This document shows positions 39,126-48,159 of a stretch of 64,000 bases of DNA, piece after piece. The stretch is from Pseudomonas graminis (GTDB lineage Bacteria > Pseudomonadota > Gammaproteobacteria > Pseudomonadales > Pseudomonadaceae). Positions within the stretch are counted from its first letter, which is position 1; each line of letters starts with the position of its first letter. The notes beneath the pieces were generated by a model that saw only the letters and a program-made list of their open reading frames with translations, was not told the DNA's origin and made no database searches. Both the position numbers and the translations under genes were made by a program. The stretch lies in the NCBI RefSeq assembly GCF_002093745.1, contig NZ_MTSB01000020.1, positions 33,481-97,480 on the forward strand, read 5' to 3'.

Positions 39126-39455
39126 TCAGCCCCGAGTTGAATCCGGTGTGCCGGGCGTGTCTGTCGCCAGCACCAGATCGACCTTGTCGAGCAGGTCACG
39201 CACCTGTTCGCGGGTCGAGCCGCTGGCCTGCACGTCAGGCACATGCTCCTTGTGCAGCAGGTCGTGAGTGATGTTCAGGGCGGCCATTACGGCGATGCGA
39301 TCGGCGCCGATGACTTTGCCGCTGCTGCGGATTTCACGCATCTTGCCGTCCAGGTAGCGCGCAGCACTGACCAGGTTGGTGCGCTCTTCCTGAGGGCAGA
39401 TGATGGAGTATTCCTTGTCGAGGATTTGAACGGTAACGCTGTTGCCATTGCTCAT
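39126..39455 (-). CDS. zapA: Cell division protein ZapA
   Basis: A 109-residue FtsZ-ring-associated protein: N-terminal domain SVTVQILDKEYSIICPQEER, LDGKMREIRSSGKVIGADRIAVMAALNI in two parts (LDGKMREIRSSG; DRIAVMAALNITHDLL), then a coiled coil. It bundles FtsZ protofilaments. Its ATG overlaps the stop of the upstream small coiled-coil gene by four bases. Confidence 0.93.
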   Translation of the reverse strand: MSNGNSVTVQILDKEYSIICPQEERTNLVSAARYLDGKMREIRSSGKVIGADRIAVMAALNITHDLLHKEHVPDVQASGSTREQVRDLLDKVDLVLATDTPGTPDSTRG

Positions 39456-39661
39456 GAGTCTTGCTCCAGGGCTTTGAGGCGCGAAATCATTGACTCGACC
39501 TTCTGCCGGGCGATTTCGTTTTTTTCAATGAGTTGGGCGCGTTCCTCGCGCCAGGATTTTTCCTGAGCTACTAGGAGTGCGTTTTCGCCTTTAAGTTGCT
39601 CGGCATACTTCAGGAGCAGCTCCACACGTTTCATCAGCGCTTGCAGGTCGGTGTCTTCCAT
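39452..39661 (-). CDS. Small coiled-coil protein of the TIGR02449 family (ZapB-like)
   Basis: A 69-residue protein that is one continuous coiled coil (ALMKRVELLLKYAEQLKGEN, then EKSWREERAQLIEKNEIARQ). It is cotranscribed with and overlaps zapA (ATGA). Length and form recall ZapB, and a role at the division ring with ZapA is likely but not demonstrated. Confidence 0.85.
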   Translation of the reverse strand: MEDTDLQALMKRVELLLKYAEQLKGENALLVAQEKSWREERAQLIEKNEIARQKVESMISRLKALEQDS

Positions 39662-39811
39662 TGTTTTCCACTGAGTACTTTCTGATGAGTGGCAGGGGGA
39701 GCGATGCTTATGCTCAAGCTCGAACCGCCGTCCGGGTGATCTTGTCGCGCGGATAGTCTAGGATACAAGGCCTCCATTCTAGACATTGCGCCGATTGGCG
39801 ACTAGCTACCC

Positions 39812-40366
39812 ATGCCCATTCAGAATTCTCCGTACAAAGCGTTCGCCACCCTGCTCAACAGTGGCGGTCATCAGGTATCCCCCGCCGAGCTGCATGGTCT
39901 GTTGCTGGGCCGCAGTTGCGCGGGTGCCGGTTTCGATAAAGAAGGCTGGTTCGCCGATGCCTCCGTCCTATTCGAAACCGAGCCGCAAGACAACATTCGG
40001 ACTGCGCTGGTCGGCCTGCAAGAGATGGTCAAAGGCGAACTCACCGGCGACGACATGACGGTCGTGCTGTTGCTGCCCGGTGACGACGAGCCGCTGACCG
40101 AGCGTGCTGCTGCGCTGGGCCAATGGTGTCAGGGCTTCCTGGCGGGCTTTGGCCTGGCCATCGGCGACAAGACGCTCGGCACTGAAGCCAAGGCGGTTCT
40201 TGAGGACCTGGCGGCCATCGCCCAGGTTCAGGATGCGCTGGAAGAGTCCGAAGACGGCGAGACCGACTACATGGAAGTCATGGAATACATGCGCGTAGCG
40301 CCGTTGCTGCTCTTCACCGAGTTCAACGAGCCGACCGCGCCGGAACCCAAGCCTTCTCTGCACTGA
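39812..40366 (+). CDS. UPF0149 (YgfB/YecA) family protein
   Basis: A 184-residue cytoplasmic helical protein with the family pattern [16 protein letters not shown] near the start, [12 protein letters not shown] in the middle and [17 protein letters not shown] near the end. In P. aeruginosa the YgfB homologue is reported to lower amidase (ampDh3) expression and so affect beta-lactam resistance. It stands at the head of the pepP-ubiH-ubiI group, 77 nt before pepP. Confidence 0.9.
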   Translation: MPIQNSPYKAFATLLNSGGHQVSPAELHGLLLGRSCAGAGFDKEGWFADASVLFETEPQDNIRTALVGLQEMVKGELTGDDMTVVLLLPGDDEPLTERAAALGQWCQGFLAGFGLAIGDKTLGTEAKAVLEDLAAIAQVQDALEESEDGETDYMEVMEYMRVAPLLLFTEFNEPTAPEPKPSLH

Positions 40367-40443
40367 CTGACAGCCATCACGGCGACACCGGCCCGGGCGC
40401 TTGCCGCCGGAGCCGGTGAGCGCCATCAGGACGCCCGCCGCCC

Positions 40444-41778
40444 ATGATTCAGATCCCGAAGTCCGAATACGCCCGCCGTCGCAAGGCCCTGATGGCTCAG
40501 ATGGAGCCGGACAGCATCGCGATCCTGCCCGCCGCCGCGGTCGCCATTCGCAATCGTGACGTCGAGCATGTGTACCGGCAGGACAGCGACTTTCAGTACC
40601 TGAGCGGCTTCCCCGAGCCAGAAGCCGTGGTCGTCCTGATTCCCGGGCGCGAGTACGGCGAGTACGTCCTGTTCTGCCGTGAGCGCAACCCTGAACGAGA
40701 ATTGTGGGACGGTTTGCGTGCAGGGCAGGAAGGCGCAATTCGGGATTTCGGGGCGGACGATGCGTTTCCGATTACAGACATCGATGAAATTCTGCCGGGG
40801 CTGATCGAAGGCCGTGACCGGGTGTATTCGGCGATGGGCAGCAACCCGGAGTTCGACCGGCATCTGATGGACTGGATCAATGTGATTCGTTCCAAGGCGC
40901 ACCTGGGCGCACAGCCGCCCAAGGAATTTGTCGCGCTGGATCACCTGCTGCATGACATGCGTCTGTACAAGTCGGCGGCGGAGATCAAGGTCATGCGTGC
41001 GGCGGCAGATATTTCTGCGCGCGCCCATGTGCGTGCCATGCAGGCTTGTCGCGCCGGTCTGCACGAGTTCAGCCTGGAAGCTGAGCTGGATTATGAATTT
41101 CGCAAGGGCGGGTCGAAAATGCCTGCCTACGGCTCCATTGTCGCCTCGGGCCGTAACGGTTGCATTCTGCATTATCAGCAGAATGACGCGGTCCTCAGGG
41201 ACGGTGATCTGGTGTTGATCGACGCGGGTTGCGAAATGGACTGTTATGCCAGCGACATCACCCGCACCTTCCCGGTGAACGGTAAGTTTTCAGCCGAGCA
41301 AAAAGCCATTTATGAACTGGTGCTCAAATCCCAATATGCGGCGTTCGATGCCATTGGTCCCGAGAAACACTGGAACCAGGCACACGAAGCGACGGTCCAG
41401 GTGATTACCGCAGGGCTGGTTGAACTGGGCCTGTTGCGAGGCGATGTTGATCACTTGATCGAGACGGAAGCCTACAAAGCGTTCTACATGCACCGTGCCG
41501 GACACTGGCTGGGCATGGACGTACACGACGTCGGTGAATACAAGGTCGGCGGCGAGTGGCGAGTTTTGGAGGTTGGCATGATGCTGACCGTCGAACCCGG
41601 GATTTACATATCCCCCGACAATCTGGATGTCGCGAAGAAATGGCGAGGTATTGGTGTGCGAATCGAGGATGACGTGGTTGTGACCCGGCAAGGCTGTGAA
41701 ATCCTGTCCGGCGGCGTGCCCAAGACCGTCGCCGAGATCGAGGCGCTGATGGCCGCCGCACGGGTGCAGGTCGCATGA
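40444..41778 (+). CDS. pepP: Xaa-Pro aminopeptidase II
   Basis: Removes N-terminal residues that precede proline. The 444-residue pita-bread metallopeptidase has the N-terminal AMP_N domain (1-170) and the catalytic domain with the dinuclear metal ligands Asp (LIDAGCEMDCYASDITRTF), His (HRAGHWLGMDVHD), Glu (TVEPGIYI) and Glu (GVRIEDDVVVT). Stop overlaps ubiH by four bases (ATGA), the conserved pepP-ubiH linkage. Confidence 0.95.
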   Translation: MIQIPKSEYARRRKALMAQMEPDSIAILPAAAVAIRNRDVEHVYRQDSDFQYLSGFPEPEAVVVLIPGREYGEYVLFCRERNPERELWDGLRAGQEGAIRDFGADDAFPITDIDEILPGLIEGRDRVYSAMGSNPEFDRHLMDWINVIRSKAHLGAQPPKEFVALDHLLHDMRLYKSAAEIKVMRAAADISARAHVRAMQACRAGLHEFSLEAELDYEFRKGGSKMPAYGSIVASGRNGCILHYQQNDAVLRDGDLVLIDAGCEMDCYASDITRTFPVNGKFSAEQKAIYELVLKSQYAAFDAIGPEKHWNQAHEATVQVITAGLVELGLLRGDVDHLIETEAYKAFYMHRAGHWLGMDVHDVGEYKVGGEWRVLEVGMMLTVEPGIYISPDNLDVAKKWRGIGVRIEDDVVVTRQGCEILSGGVPKTVAEIEALMAAARVQVA

Positions 41779-42962
41779 GCCGGTTCAATATCGCCATTGT
41801 TGGCGGCGGGCTGGTCGGTGCAAGTCTCGCCCTGTCGCTGCAGGCAGGTGCCAAGGCGCGGGGCTGGAAGATCGTTCTGATCGAGCCTTTTGCGCCGGGG
41901 GAAGCCTGGCAGCCCAGCTACGATGCTCGCTCCTCCGCGCTGTCGTTCGGTGCCCGACGCATCTACGAGCGGTTGGGCATCTGGCAACAGATTTCCCGAC
42001 GCGCCGAGCCGATCCTGCAAATTCAGGTCTCGGACCGCGGTCGCTTCGGCGCTACCCGCTTGTCCGCCATCGAAGAGGGCGTTCCGGCGCTTGGCTATGT
42101 CGTGGAAAACGCCTGGCTCGGTCAGGCCCTTTGGGCCGGGCTGGACCGTGACGTCGTGAGCTGGCGCGTGCCGGCGGAAGTCAGGCAGATGCAGCCGCTG
42201 CCCGATGGTTACCGCCTGACCCTGAACGATGACACCGAGCTGGATTGCGACCTTGCCGTGCTTGCCGACGGTGGTCGCTCCAGCCTGCGCGAGCAGCTGG
42301 GTATAGGGGTGCGGCAGCGTCCTTACGATCAGAGCGCGCTGATCGCCAATATCTCGCCGAGCGAGGCTCACTGCGGGCAGGCGTTCGAGCGCTTCACCGA
42401 CGACGGGCCGATGGCCTTGTTGCCGTTGCCAGACAATCGCTGTGCGCTGGTCTGGACGCGTCCGGGCAACGACACTCAGCGTCTGGCCGAGCTGGATGAC
42501 CGCCGTTTTCTTGAAGAACTGCAGGGCGTCTTCGGTTATCGCCTGGGCGCCTTGCGTCAGGTCGGTGCGCGCCATGTCTACCCGCTGGCGCTGGTGGAAG
42601 CCGAGGAGCAGGTGCGCTCGCATCTGGTTATCCTCGGCAACGCTGCGCACAGTTTGCATCCGATTGCCGGGCAGGGCTTCAACCTGTCATTGCGCGATGC
42701 CGATGCGTTGGCCGAAACGCTGCTGGACAGCGATGCCCCGCTGGGCGACCTGCCGACGCTGGCGCTTTACCGTGAGCGTCAGCGGCAGGATCAACAATTG
42801 ACCGTTGGTTTCTCCGACAAGGTGACGCGCCTGTTCGGCAGCAGCCAGACGGCGGTGGCCACAGGGCGTAACCTGGGTTTGCTGGGCCTGGACCTGCTGC
42901 CGGTTGCCAAGCGCTGGTTTGCGCGTCAGGCCATGGGGCTGGGGACTCGAACCGATGTGTGA
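41775..42962 (+). CDS. ubiH: 2-octaprenyl-6-methoxyphenol hydroxylase
   Basis: FAD monooxygenase of ubiquinone synthesis, 395 residues. Dinucleotide fold IVGGGLVGASLALSLQ at the N-terminus, the DG motif VLADGGRSSLREQL, and the FAD ribityl motif GNAAHSLHPIAGQGFNLSLRD. Placement between pepP and ubiI identifies it as UbiH rather than the related UbiF/UbiI. Confidence 0.93.
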   Translation: MSRFNIAIVGGGLVGASLALSLQAGAKARGWKIVLIEPFAPGEAWQPSYDARSSALSFGARRIYERLGIWQQISRRAEPILQIQVSDRGRFGATRLSAIEEGVPALGYVVENAWLGQALWAGLDRDVVSWRVPAEVRQMQPLPDGYRLTLNDDTELDCDLAVLADGGRSSLREQLGIGVRQRPYDQSALIANISPSEAHCGQAFERFTDDGPMALLPLPDNRCALVWTRPGNDTQRLAELDDRRFLEELQGVFGYRLGALRQVGARHVYPLALVEAEEQVRSHLVILGNAAHSLHPIAGQGFNLSLRDADALAETLLDSDAPLGDLPTLALYRERQRQDQQLTVGFSDKVTRLFGSSQTAVATGRNLGLLGLDLLPVAKRWFARQAMGLGTRTDV

Positions 42963-43013
42963 CGCCAACAATTTCAACAGCCGGCTTCGGCCGCAAGCGA
43001 GAGCGGTTTGACC

Positions 43014-44255
43014 ATGGAAACGCGCGCAGATGTGCTGATTGTCGGAGCCGGAATGGTCGGCAGTACCCTTGCGCTGGCCTTGCAGGGGAGCGGCCTTGAT
43101 GTGTTGGTGGTCGACGGTAGCCCGCTGAGCGTCAAACCGTTCGACAGCCAGTCGACGTTCGAGCCGCGGGTCAGTGCCCTGTCGGTGGCCAGCCAGCGCA
43201 TCCTGCAGCGCCTTGGCGTGTGGGAGGGCATCGTGTCGCGTCGCACCAGCCCTTACGCGCACATGCACGTCTGGGATGGCAGCGGCACCGGGCAGATCCA
43301 CTTTTCTGCGTCCAGCGTGCATGCCGATGTGCTGGGCCATATCATCGAAAATCGTGTGGTGCAGGATGCGTTGCTCGACCGGCTGCACGACAGTGATGTC
43401 GGGCTGCTGGCCAATGCGCGCCTCGAGCAGATGCGTCACTCCGGTGATGACTGGCTGCTGACGCTGGCTGACGGTCGCCTGCTGCGTGCGCCGTTGGTGG
43501 TTGCTGCGGATGGTGCGAATTCGGCGGTGCGCCGCCTGACCGAAACGCCGACGCGAGAGTGGGACTATCAGCACCACGCCATCGTTACCAGCGTGCGCAC
43601 GGCCGATGCTCACAGAAAAACCGCGTGGCAGCGTTTTACCGACGACGGTCCGCTGGCCTTTCTGCCGCTGGAACGTGAGGGTGAACATTGGTGCTCCATC
43701 GTCTGGTCGGTCACGCCGGCTGAGGCCGAACGCCTCATGCAGCTGGAGGACGACCTGTTTTGTCGCGAGCTGGAAAGCGCATTCGAGGGCCGGCTCGGTC
43801 AGGTCCTGACGGCTGACTCTCGTTTATGCGTGCCGCTGCGTCAGCGCCATGCCAAGCGTTACGTCGCCAAGGGCCTTGCGCTGATTGGCGACGCGGCGCA
43901 CACCATTCACCCGTTGGCGGGGCAGGGTGTGAACCTGGGCTTTCTCGACGCTGCGGTGCTGGCGGAAGTGTTGACCCACGCTGCGCAGCGCGGCGAGCGC
44001 GTGTCGGATATTCGCGTCCTGGGTCGCTACGAGCGCCGCCGTATGCCGCACAACCTGGCGCTGATGGCCGCGATGGAAGGCTTCGAACGCCTGTTTCAGG
44101 CCAACCCGTTGCCGCTGCGCTGGCTGCGTAACGCCGGCCTCAAAATGGTCAACCAGATGCCGGAAGCCAAAGCGTTGTTCGTGCGCGAAGCGTTGGGGTT
44201 GTCGGGGGATCTGCCGGAGCTGGCACGGCTGGATGCCCGTCAGGACCTGGACTGA
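43014..44255 (+). CDS. ubiI: 2-octaprenylphenol C5-hydroxylase (UbiI/VisC)
   Basis: A paralogue of UbiH, 413 residues: LIVGAGMVGSTLALALQGSG, VAADGANSAVRRL and GDAAHTIHPLAGQGVNLGFLD. It hydroxylates ring position C5 in ubiquinone synthesis. ATG 43014 gives METRADVLIVG; a TTG two codons upstream is less likely. It follows ubiH after 51 nt. Confidence 0.9.
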   Translation: METRADVLIVGAGMVGSTLALALQGSGLDVLVVDGSPLSVKPFDSQSTFEPRVSALSVASQRILQRLGVWEGIVSRRTSPYAHMHVWDGSGTGQIHFSASSVHADVLGHIIENRVVQDALLDRLHDSDVGLLANARLEQMRHSGDDWLLTLADGRLLRAPLVVAADGANSAVRRLTETPTREWDYQHHAIVTSVRTADAHRKTAWQRFTDDGPLAFLPLEREGEHWCSIVWSVTPAEAERLMQLEDDLFCRELESAFEGRLGQVLTADSRLCVPLRQRHAKRYVAKGLALIGDAAHTIHPLAGQGVNLGFLDAAVLAEVLTHAAQRGERVSDIRVLGRYERRRMPHNLALMAAMEGFERLFQANPLPLRWLRNAGLKMVNQMPEAKALFVREALGLSGDLPELARLDARQDLD

Positions 44256-44364
44256 GCTGAACACCGCTCGTTCCGACCGCTCCCGCGTGGGAATGCCGTG
44301 GCGTGACGTTACGTTCCGCGTCACCTATCGGCGCCACGCCATGCGCTCGAGAGTGTCCTGACCT

Positions 44365-45357
44365 TCACCTCGCCAACTCATTCCGATACTGCCCCGGTGT
44401 CAGTCCGGTCCAGCGCTTGAAGGCGCGGCTCAAGGTGTCGGTGTCCGTGAAACCCAGCAGGTAAGCGATTTCGCTCAGCGAGCTTTGCGGGTCGTTCATG
44501 TGCAGCAGTGCCAGGTTCTGGCGACATTGATTGAGCAGCAGGTCGTAGCTGCACCCTTCATCCGCCAAGTGGCGCTCCAGGCTGCGCGGGCTCAGGTGCA
44601 GGGCTTCGGCGATGCACTCGGCTGAAGGCTCGCCATCCGGCAACAGTGTCTCGATGGCCGAACGTACGCGTTGCTCCCAGATCAGTGAAGGCAAAGGGTC
44701 GCCGCTGGTTTTTTGTTCGTTCACCTGAATCGGGCCGTCATCCAGGTGGCTGTCGAAATCATCACCGCCAAATTCCAGCAGGTTTTCCTCTGCCGAGAAA
44801 TTCACCGGTGAGCGGAACAGGTCTTCCCATGGCCGCGGATCGTTGGGTGTGGGGCGTTGCAGGTGTACGGCCAGCGGTGCATAGCCTCTGCCCAGACGAT
44901 TGCGGCACGTGCGCACGTAAATGGCCGCGAAGGCATCCAGTAATTCATGAACAGGTGATTGGCACGATTTCGGTGTGCCAAAGCGAAACTCGTAGCGTTC
45001 ACCGACCGTTCTGAAGTCCAGCTCCAGAGAGTCTTCTGCGGTCGAGCGATAGCGTACGATTCGTTCGAAAACTTCTCGCAGTGAACCGCTGGCCACCAGT
45101 GTGTAGCCCAGCGCATGAAAGGCTGTCGGGCTGACAAAGCGCGACACGCGCAACCCAAGTGCCGGATCGCGGCTGGACTGCACCGCCAGTTGCCACAGCC
45201 GTGCGGTGACGTCCGCCGGAAATTGCGCGCTGGCATCGTCGAGTAAATCCGGATCGATGCCCGCGCTTTTGCACAGCGCGTTGCTGTCTGCGCCCAAGGC
45301 GTCAAGTTGCTTGCGCAGGGCGCGTGTCCAGCTGGCGAGACTGCTTGGTTCGGGCAT
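44365..45357 (-). CDS. AraC-family transcriptional regulator
   Basis: A 330-residue regulator with an N-terminal Arabinose_bd-type domain (about 20-200, as in OruR/ArgR-like and VqsM-like proteins) and a C-terminal double helix-turn-helix (about 235-330; AEALHLSPRSLERHLADEG and SEIAYLLGFTDTDTLSRAFK). ATG 45357 follows AAGGAATAGG. Its target is unknown; it is convergent with ubiI and divergent from the region that leads to the MFS gene at 45971. Confidence 0.85.
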   Translation of the reverse strand: MPEPSSLASWTRALRKQLDALGADSNALCKSAGIDPDLLDDASAQFPADVTARLWQLAVQSSRDPALGLRVSRFVSPTAFHALGYTLVASGSLREVFERIVRYRSTAEDSLELDFRTVGERYEFRFGTPKSCQSPVHELLDAFAAIYVRTCRNRLGRGYAPLAVHLQRPTPNDPRPWEDLFRSPVNFSAEENLLEFGGDDFDSHLDDGPIQVNEQKTSGDPLPSLIWEQRVRSAIETLLPDGEPSAECIAEALHLSPRSLERHLADEGCSYDLLLNQCRQNLALLHMNDPQSSLSEIAYLLGFTDTDTLSRAFKRWTGLTPGQYRNELAR

Positions 45358-45671
45358 GTGGACGCCTATTCCTTGGGGAGGTTGCAGTTTGCACCGGCTC
45401 AGGCCCGTGCAGATGTCACAAGGCAGCTCCTTTGCCCGACACCAGCGTCAGAATGAGATCATTTGTGACAGTTGTGCAAGTGCCTGGAAACCGATTCTTG
45501 AGGCCGGCCGGGAATTCCTGTGCCTGTTGATCGCCAAGGCAGCCACGAATATGCCAAAGCGAACTATGAGTGAGCAGTTCTAGACGGTTGTCGTATAACG
45601 CAGGCATCCCACCGCCATTTGACAAGCCCCGCTAACGCTCGCGTGGCATAGCGCAGATGCTTTTCTGGCAA

Positions 45672-45700
45672 TTGACAGCGTCATGGCAAATGACTATAAA
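45672..45700 (+). promoter_or_regulatory. Consensus sigma70 promoter upstream of the MFS gene
   Basis: TTGACA (45672-45677) and TATAAA (45695-45700) are spaced by exactly 17 bases. It lies 270 nt before the transporter start, implying a long leader. The 613-nt gap 45358-45970 otherwise contains only the operator-like sites; a 69-codon open frame overlapping the promoter is not credible. Confidence 0.7.
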
Positions 45701-45706
45701 TGCGTC

Positions 45707-45723
45707 ATGTTGTACGACAACAT
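45707..45723. promoter_or_regulatory. Palindromic operator at the promoter start site
   Basis: ATGTTGT-ACG-ACAACAT is a perfect inverted repeat (7-bp arms) placed 7-23 nt after the -10 box, over the expected start site, an ideal repressor position. A related GTTGTCGTATAAC is present at 45587-45599, about 120 nt upstream, suggesting two cooperating sites. The form fits a GntR-family repressor, which is not encoded nearby. Confidence 0.65.
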
Positions 45724-45970
45724 AAGACTTCGAAAAAATAGCAACCATAAAAACAATTCAAAGAGTAACAAGCCTATGGTCAGTCCCTTCCCCCAAGCGG
45801 CAAACGTGTCTTTCTCGTACGAAAAATTTGCGTTAATACGCGAAAATCAGCGATTTATCTGCTTTAAGCCCCCTACAGCACCCGTAATCTGACGTTACAA
45901 AAACTAGCCGGCTCACGGTTCCAGACCGCGGGGCGCTCATCGCCAATCTAAAAATAACCAGGGTGAAGAG

Positions 45971-47281
45971 ATGAAGATAAAAGGTATTCGTTGGTGGATG
46001 GTAGGACTGGTCACGGCCGGTCTCGTCGTCAATTACCTCGCACGTAACACGCTGTCCGTCGCGGCACCGACGCTCATGAGTGAACTGAGCATTTCCACCG
46101 AGCAGTACGCGCACATCGTCGTTGCCTGGCAGTTGTGCTACGCCGTCATGCAACCGGTCGCGGGGTATATCATTGATGCCATCGGCACCAAGATGGGCTT
46201 TGCGATTTTCGCCGTGGCCTGGTCTGCAGCCTGCGCTGCTGCGGCGTTCGCAACGGGCTGGCAGAGTCTGGCGATCTTCCGCGGCCTGCTCGGGCTGACT
46301 GAAGCCGCAGGCCTGCCTGCCGGCGTGAAAACCACGACCGAATGGTTTCCGGCCAAGGAGCGTTCGGTCGCCATCGGCTGGTTCAACATCGGTTCTTCGT
46401 TCGGCGCACTGCTCGCTCCGCCACTGGTGGTCTGGGCCATCCTGCAAAGCGGTTGGGAACTGGCGTTTCTGATCGTCGGTGGCCTGGGGATCATCTGGAG
46501 CGGCCTGTGGCTGCTGTTGTACAAGCATCCTCGTGATCAAAAGCTTCTGGGCGATGCCGAGCGCGATTACATCCTCAATGGCCAGGAAGCGCGCCTCAAG
46601 GATGCGCCGGCCCAGAAGGGCAGCTGGAAACGCCTGTTCAAAAACCGTAATTTCTACGCCATCGCCTCAGCGCGAATCCTTTCCGAGCCCGCCTGGCAAA
46701 CCTTCAATGCGTGGATTCCGCTGTACCTCATGACTGAGCGCCATATGAACATCAAGGAGGTCGCGATGTTCGCCTGGCTGCCGTTTCTGGCAGCCGATGT
46801 CGGCTGTGTACTGGGCGGTTATCTCAGCCCGCTGTTCCACAAGTACTGCAAGGTATCGCTGTTCACCTCGCGCAAGATGGTCATGCTGTTCGGCTGTTCC
46901 TGCATGATCGGTCCGGCCTGCATCGGTCTGGTTGAAAGTCCTTACACCGCCATCGCGTTGCTGTGCATTGGCGGCTTTGCTCACCAGACCCTGTCGGGTG
47001 CGCTGTACTCGATCACCTCGGATTCGTTTGGCAAAAACGAGGTCGCCACAGCCACCGGCATGGGCGGGATGTTCGGCTTTTTTGGTGCTGCAGCCTTCAC
47101 GATGGTGTTCGGCGTACTGGTCACTAAAATCGGCTACAGCCCGCTGTTCGTGGTGCTGGCGGTGTTCGATCTGATTGCAGCGGTCGTGGTGTGGAATGTG
47201 GCCCGTGAAGTCCCGCAAAACGAAGAGCCGGTGATGCTGGCGACTGGCGAACCGGGCATTCGTCCTGTTGCGGCAACCTGA
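45971..47281 (+). CDS. MFS transporter, anion:cation symporter family (aldarate/hexuronate type)
   Basis: A 436-residue, 12-helix carrier. The opening KGIRWWMVGLVTAGLVVNYLARNTLSVAAP is of the form seen in ExuT/GudP-type ACS-family symporters (quoted parts: KGIRWWMVGLV, NYLARNTLSVAAP), and LGLTEAAGLPAGVKTTTEWFP matches the family's charged motif. Likely substrates are sugar acids such as glucarate, galactarate or galacturonate, common plant cell-wall products. No catabolic gene adjoins it. ATG 45971 follows AGGGTGAAGAG. Regulation by the upstream operator is probable. Confidence 0.85.
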   Translation: MKIKGIRWWMVGLVTAGLVVNYLARNTLSVAAPTLMSELSISTEQYAHIVVAWQLCYAVMQPVAGYIIDAIGTKMGFAIFAVAWSAACAAAAFATGWQSLAIFRGLLGLTEAAGLPAGVKTTTEWFPAKERSVAIGWFNIGSSFGALLAPPLVVWAILQSGWELAFLIVGGLGIIWSGLWLLLYKHPRDQKLLGDAERDYILNGQEARLKDAPAQKGSWKRLFKNRNFYAIASARILSEPAWQTFNAWIPLYLMTERHMNIKEVAMFAWLPFLAADVGCVLGGYLSPLFHKYCKVSLFTSRKMVMLFGCSCMIGPACIGLVESPYTAIALLCIGGFAHQTLSGALYSITSDSFGKNEVATATGMGGMFGFFGAAAFTMVFGVLVTKIGYSPLFVVLAVFDLIAAVVVWNVAREVPQNEEPVMLATGEPGIRPVAAT

Positions 47282-47495
47282 GGTCCGTCGTATTCCTGTA
47301 ACGAAACGCGGCTAGTCTTTGCCCTGAAAGTCATTTTGTTAGGGGCTGTTCCTTGAAGGCAGGGTGCAGTCCCTTTTTTTCGTCCGCAGTCTTATATTCT
47401 TTTTGAGTATTAATAAATATCTTCTTATTCCTTAGAGGATGTGCTTTCGATCCCTATACTCGCCTCATGAACGCATACGTGCAGGAGGCAAATCC

Positions 47496-48077
47496 ATGCA
47501 TAACGAGTCGATCCGGTATCTGATCGTGCCAGGCTGGCAAGGGTCTCCTGATGATCATTGGCAGACCCACTGGCAAAACAGCTTGCCCAACAGCACGCGC
47601 GTGGAACAGGCCGACTGGCTCAAGCCGCGCCGAGAAGACTGGGTGGGCGAATTGCAGCGCACGATTGCTGCCGACAGCACGCCGGTCATCCTGATCGCTC
47701 ACAGCCTGGGGTGTGTGACGATCGCGCATTGGGCGCAGCTCGCTCCGCTGGAAACCCTGCGTCAGGTGCAAGGTGCGCTGCTGGTCGCACCTGCCGACGT
47801 CGAGCGCCCCAATTGCCCGCCTGCCTTGCGCAACTTCGCCCCCATTCCGACCGACCTGCTGCCGTTTCCGACACAGATTGTCAGCTCCGACAACGACCCC
47901 GCAGTCAGCTCTCAGCGTGCCCTCGAAATAGCGCGTCACTGGGGTGCCGAGCTCGGGTTTCTGAGTCAGGCCGGGCACATCAACGTCAAGTCCGGCCATC
48001 AGCGTTGGGAGCAAGGTTTCGCTTATCTCTACCGGCTGCAAAACCGTCTGGAGCAACGCGCGCGCCGTCGCGCATGA
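47496..48077 (+). CDS. RBBP9/YdeN-type alpha/beta hydrolase
   Basis: A 193-residue serine hydrolase: YLIVPGWQGSPDDHWQTHWQ, nucleophile elbow AHSLGC, acid region SSDNDPAVS, and the histidine in QAGHINVKSGH. These are the motifs of the RBBP9/YdeN family, whose natural substrates are mostly unknown. ATG 47496 follows GCAGGAGGCAAATCC; a longer frame to 47439 passes through that site. It precedes the AAA+ gene by 82 nt with a hairpin between. Confidence 0.88.
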   Translation: MHNESIRYLIVPGWQGSPDDHWQTHWQNSLPNSTRVEQADWLKPRREDWVGELQRTIAADSTPVILIAHSLGCVTIAHWAQLAPLETLRQVQGALLVAPADVERPNCPPALRNFAPIPTDLLPFPTQIVSSDNDPAVSSQRALEIARHWGAELGFLSQAGHINVKSGHQRWEQGFAYLYRLQNRLEQRARRRA

Positions 48078-48121
48078 CCGGGCGACCTGTTTATCGGACC
48101 TTTCCGGTCCCGTCTTTTTAA

Positions 48122-48149
48122 CGCTTGAGCCATCGCAGAGGCTCAAGCG
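48122..48149 (+). terminator. Hairpin between hydrolase and AAA+ gene
   Basis: CGCTTGAGCC and GGCTCAAGCG pair perfectly (10 bp) around ATCGCAGA. It lies 45 nt after the hydrolase stop and directly before the ribosome binding site of the next gene; without a T-run it may attenuate rather than terminate. Confidence 0.5.
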
Positions 48150-48159
48150 GGAGTGTGTC

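Noticed and set aside
45683..45892. 69-codon open frame upstream of the MFS gene
   Set aside because: Its start codon lies inside the sigma70 promoter, before the transcription start; a shorter version from 45776 has no ribosome binding site.
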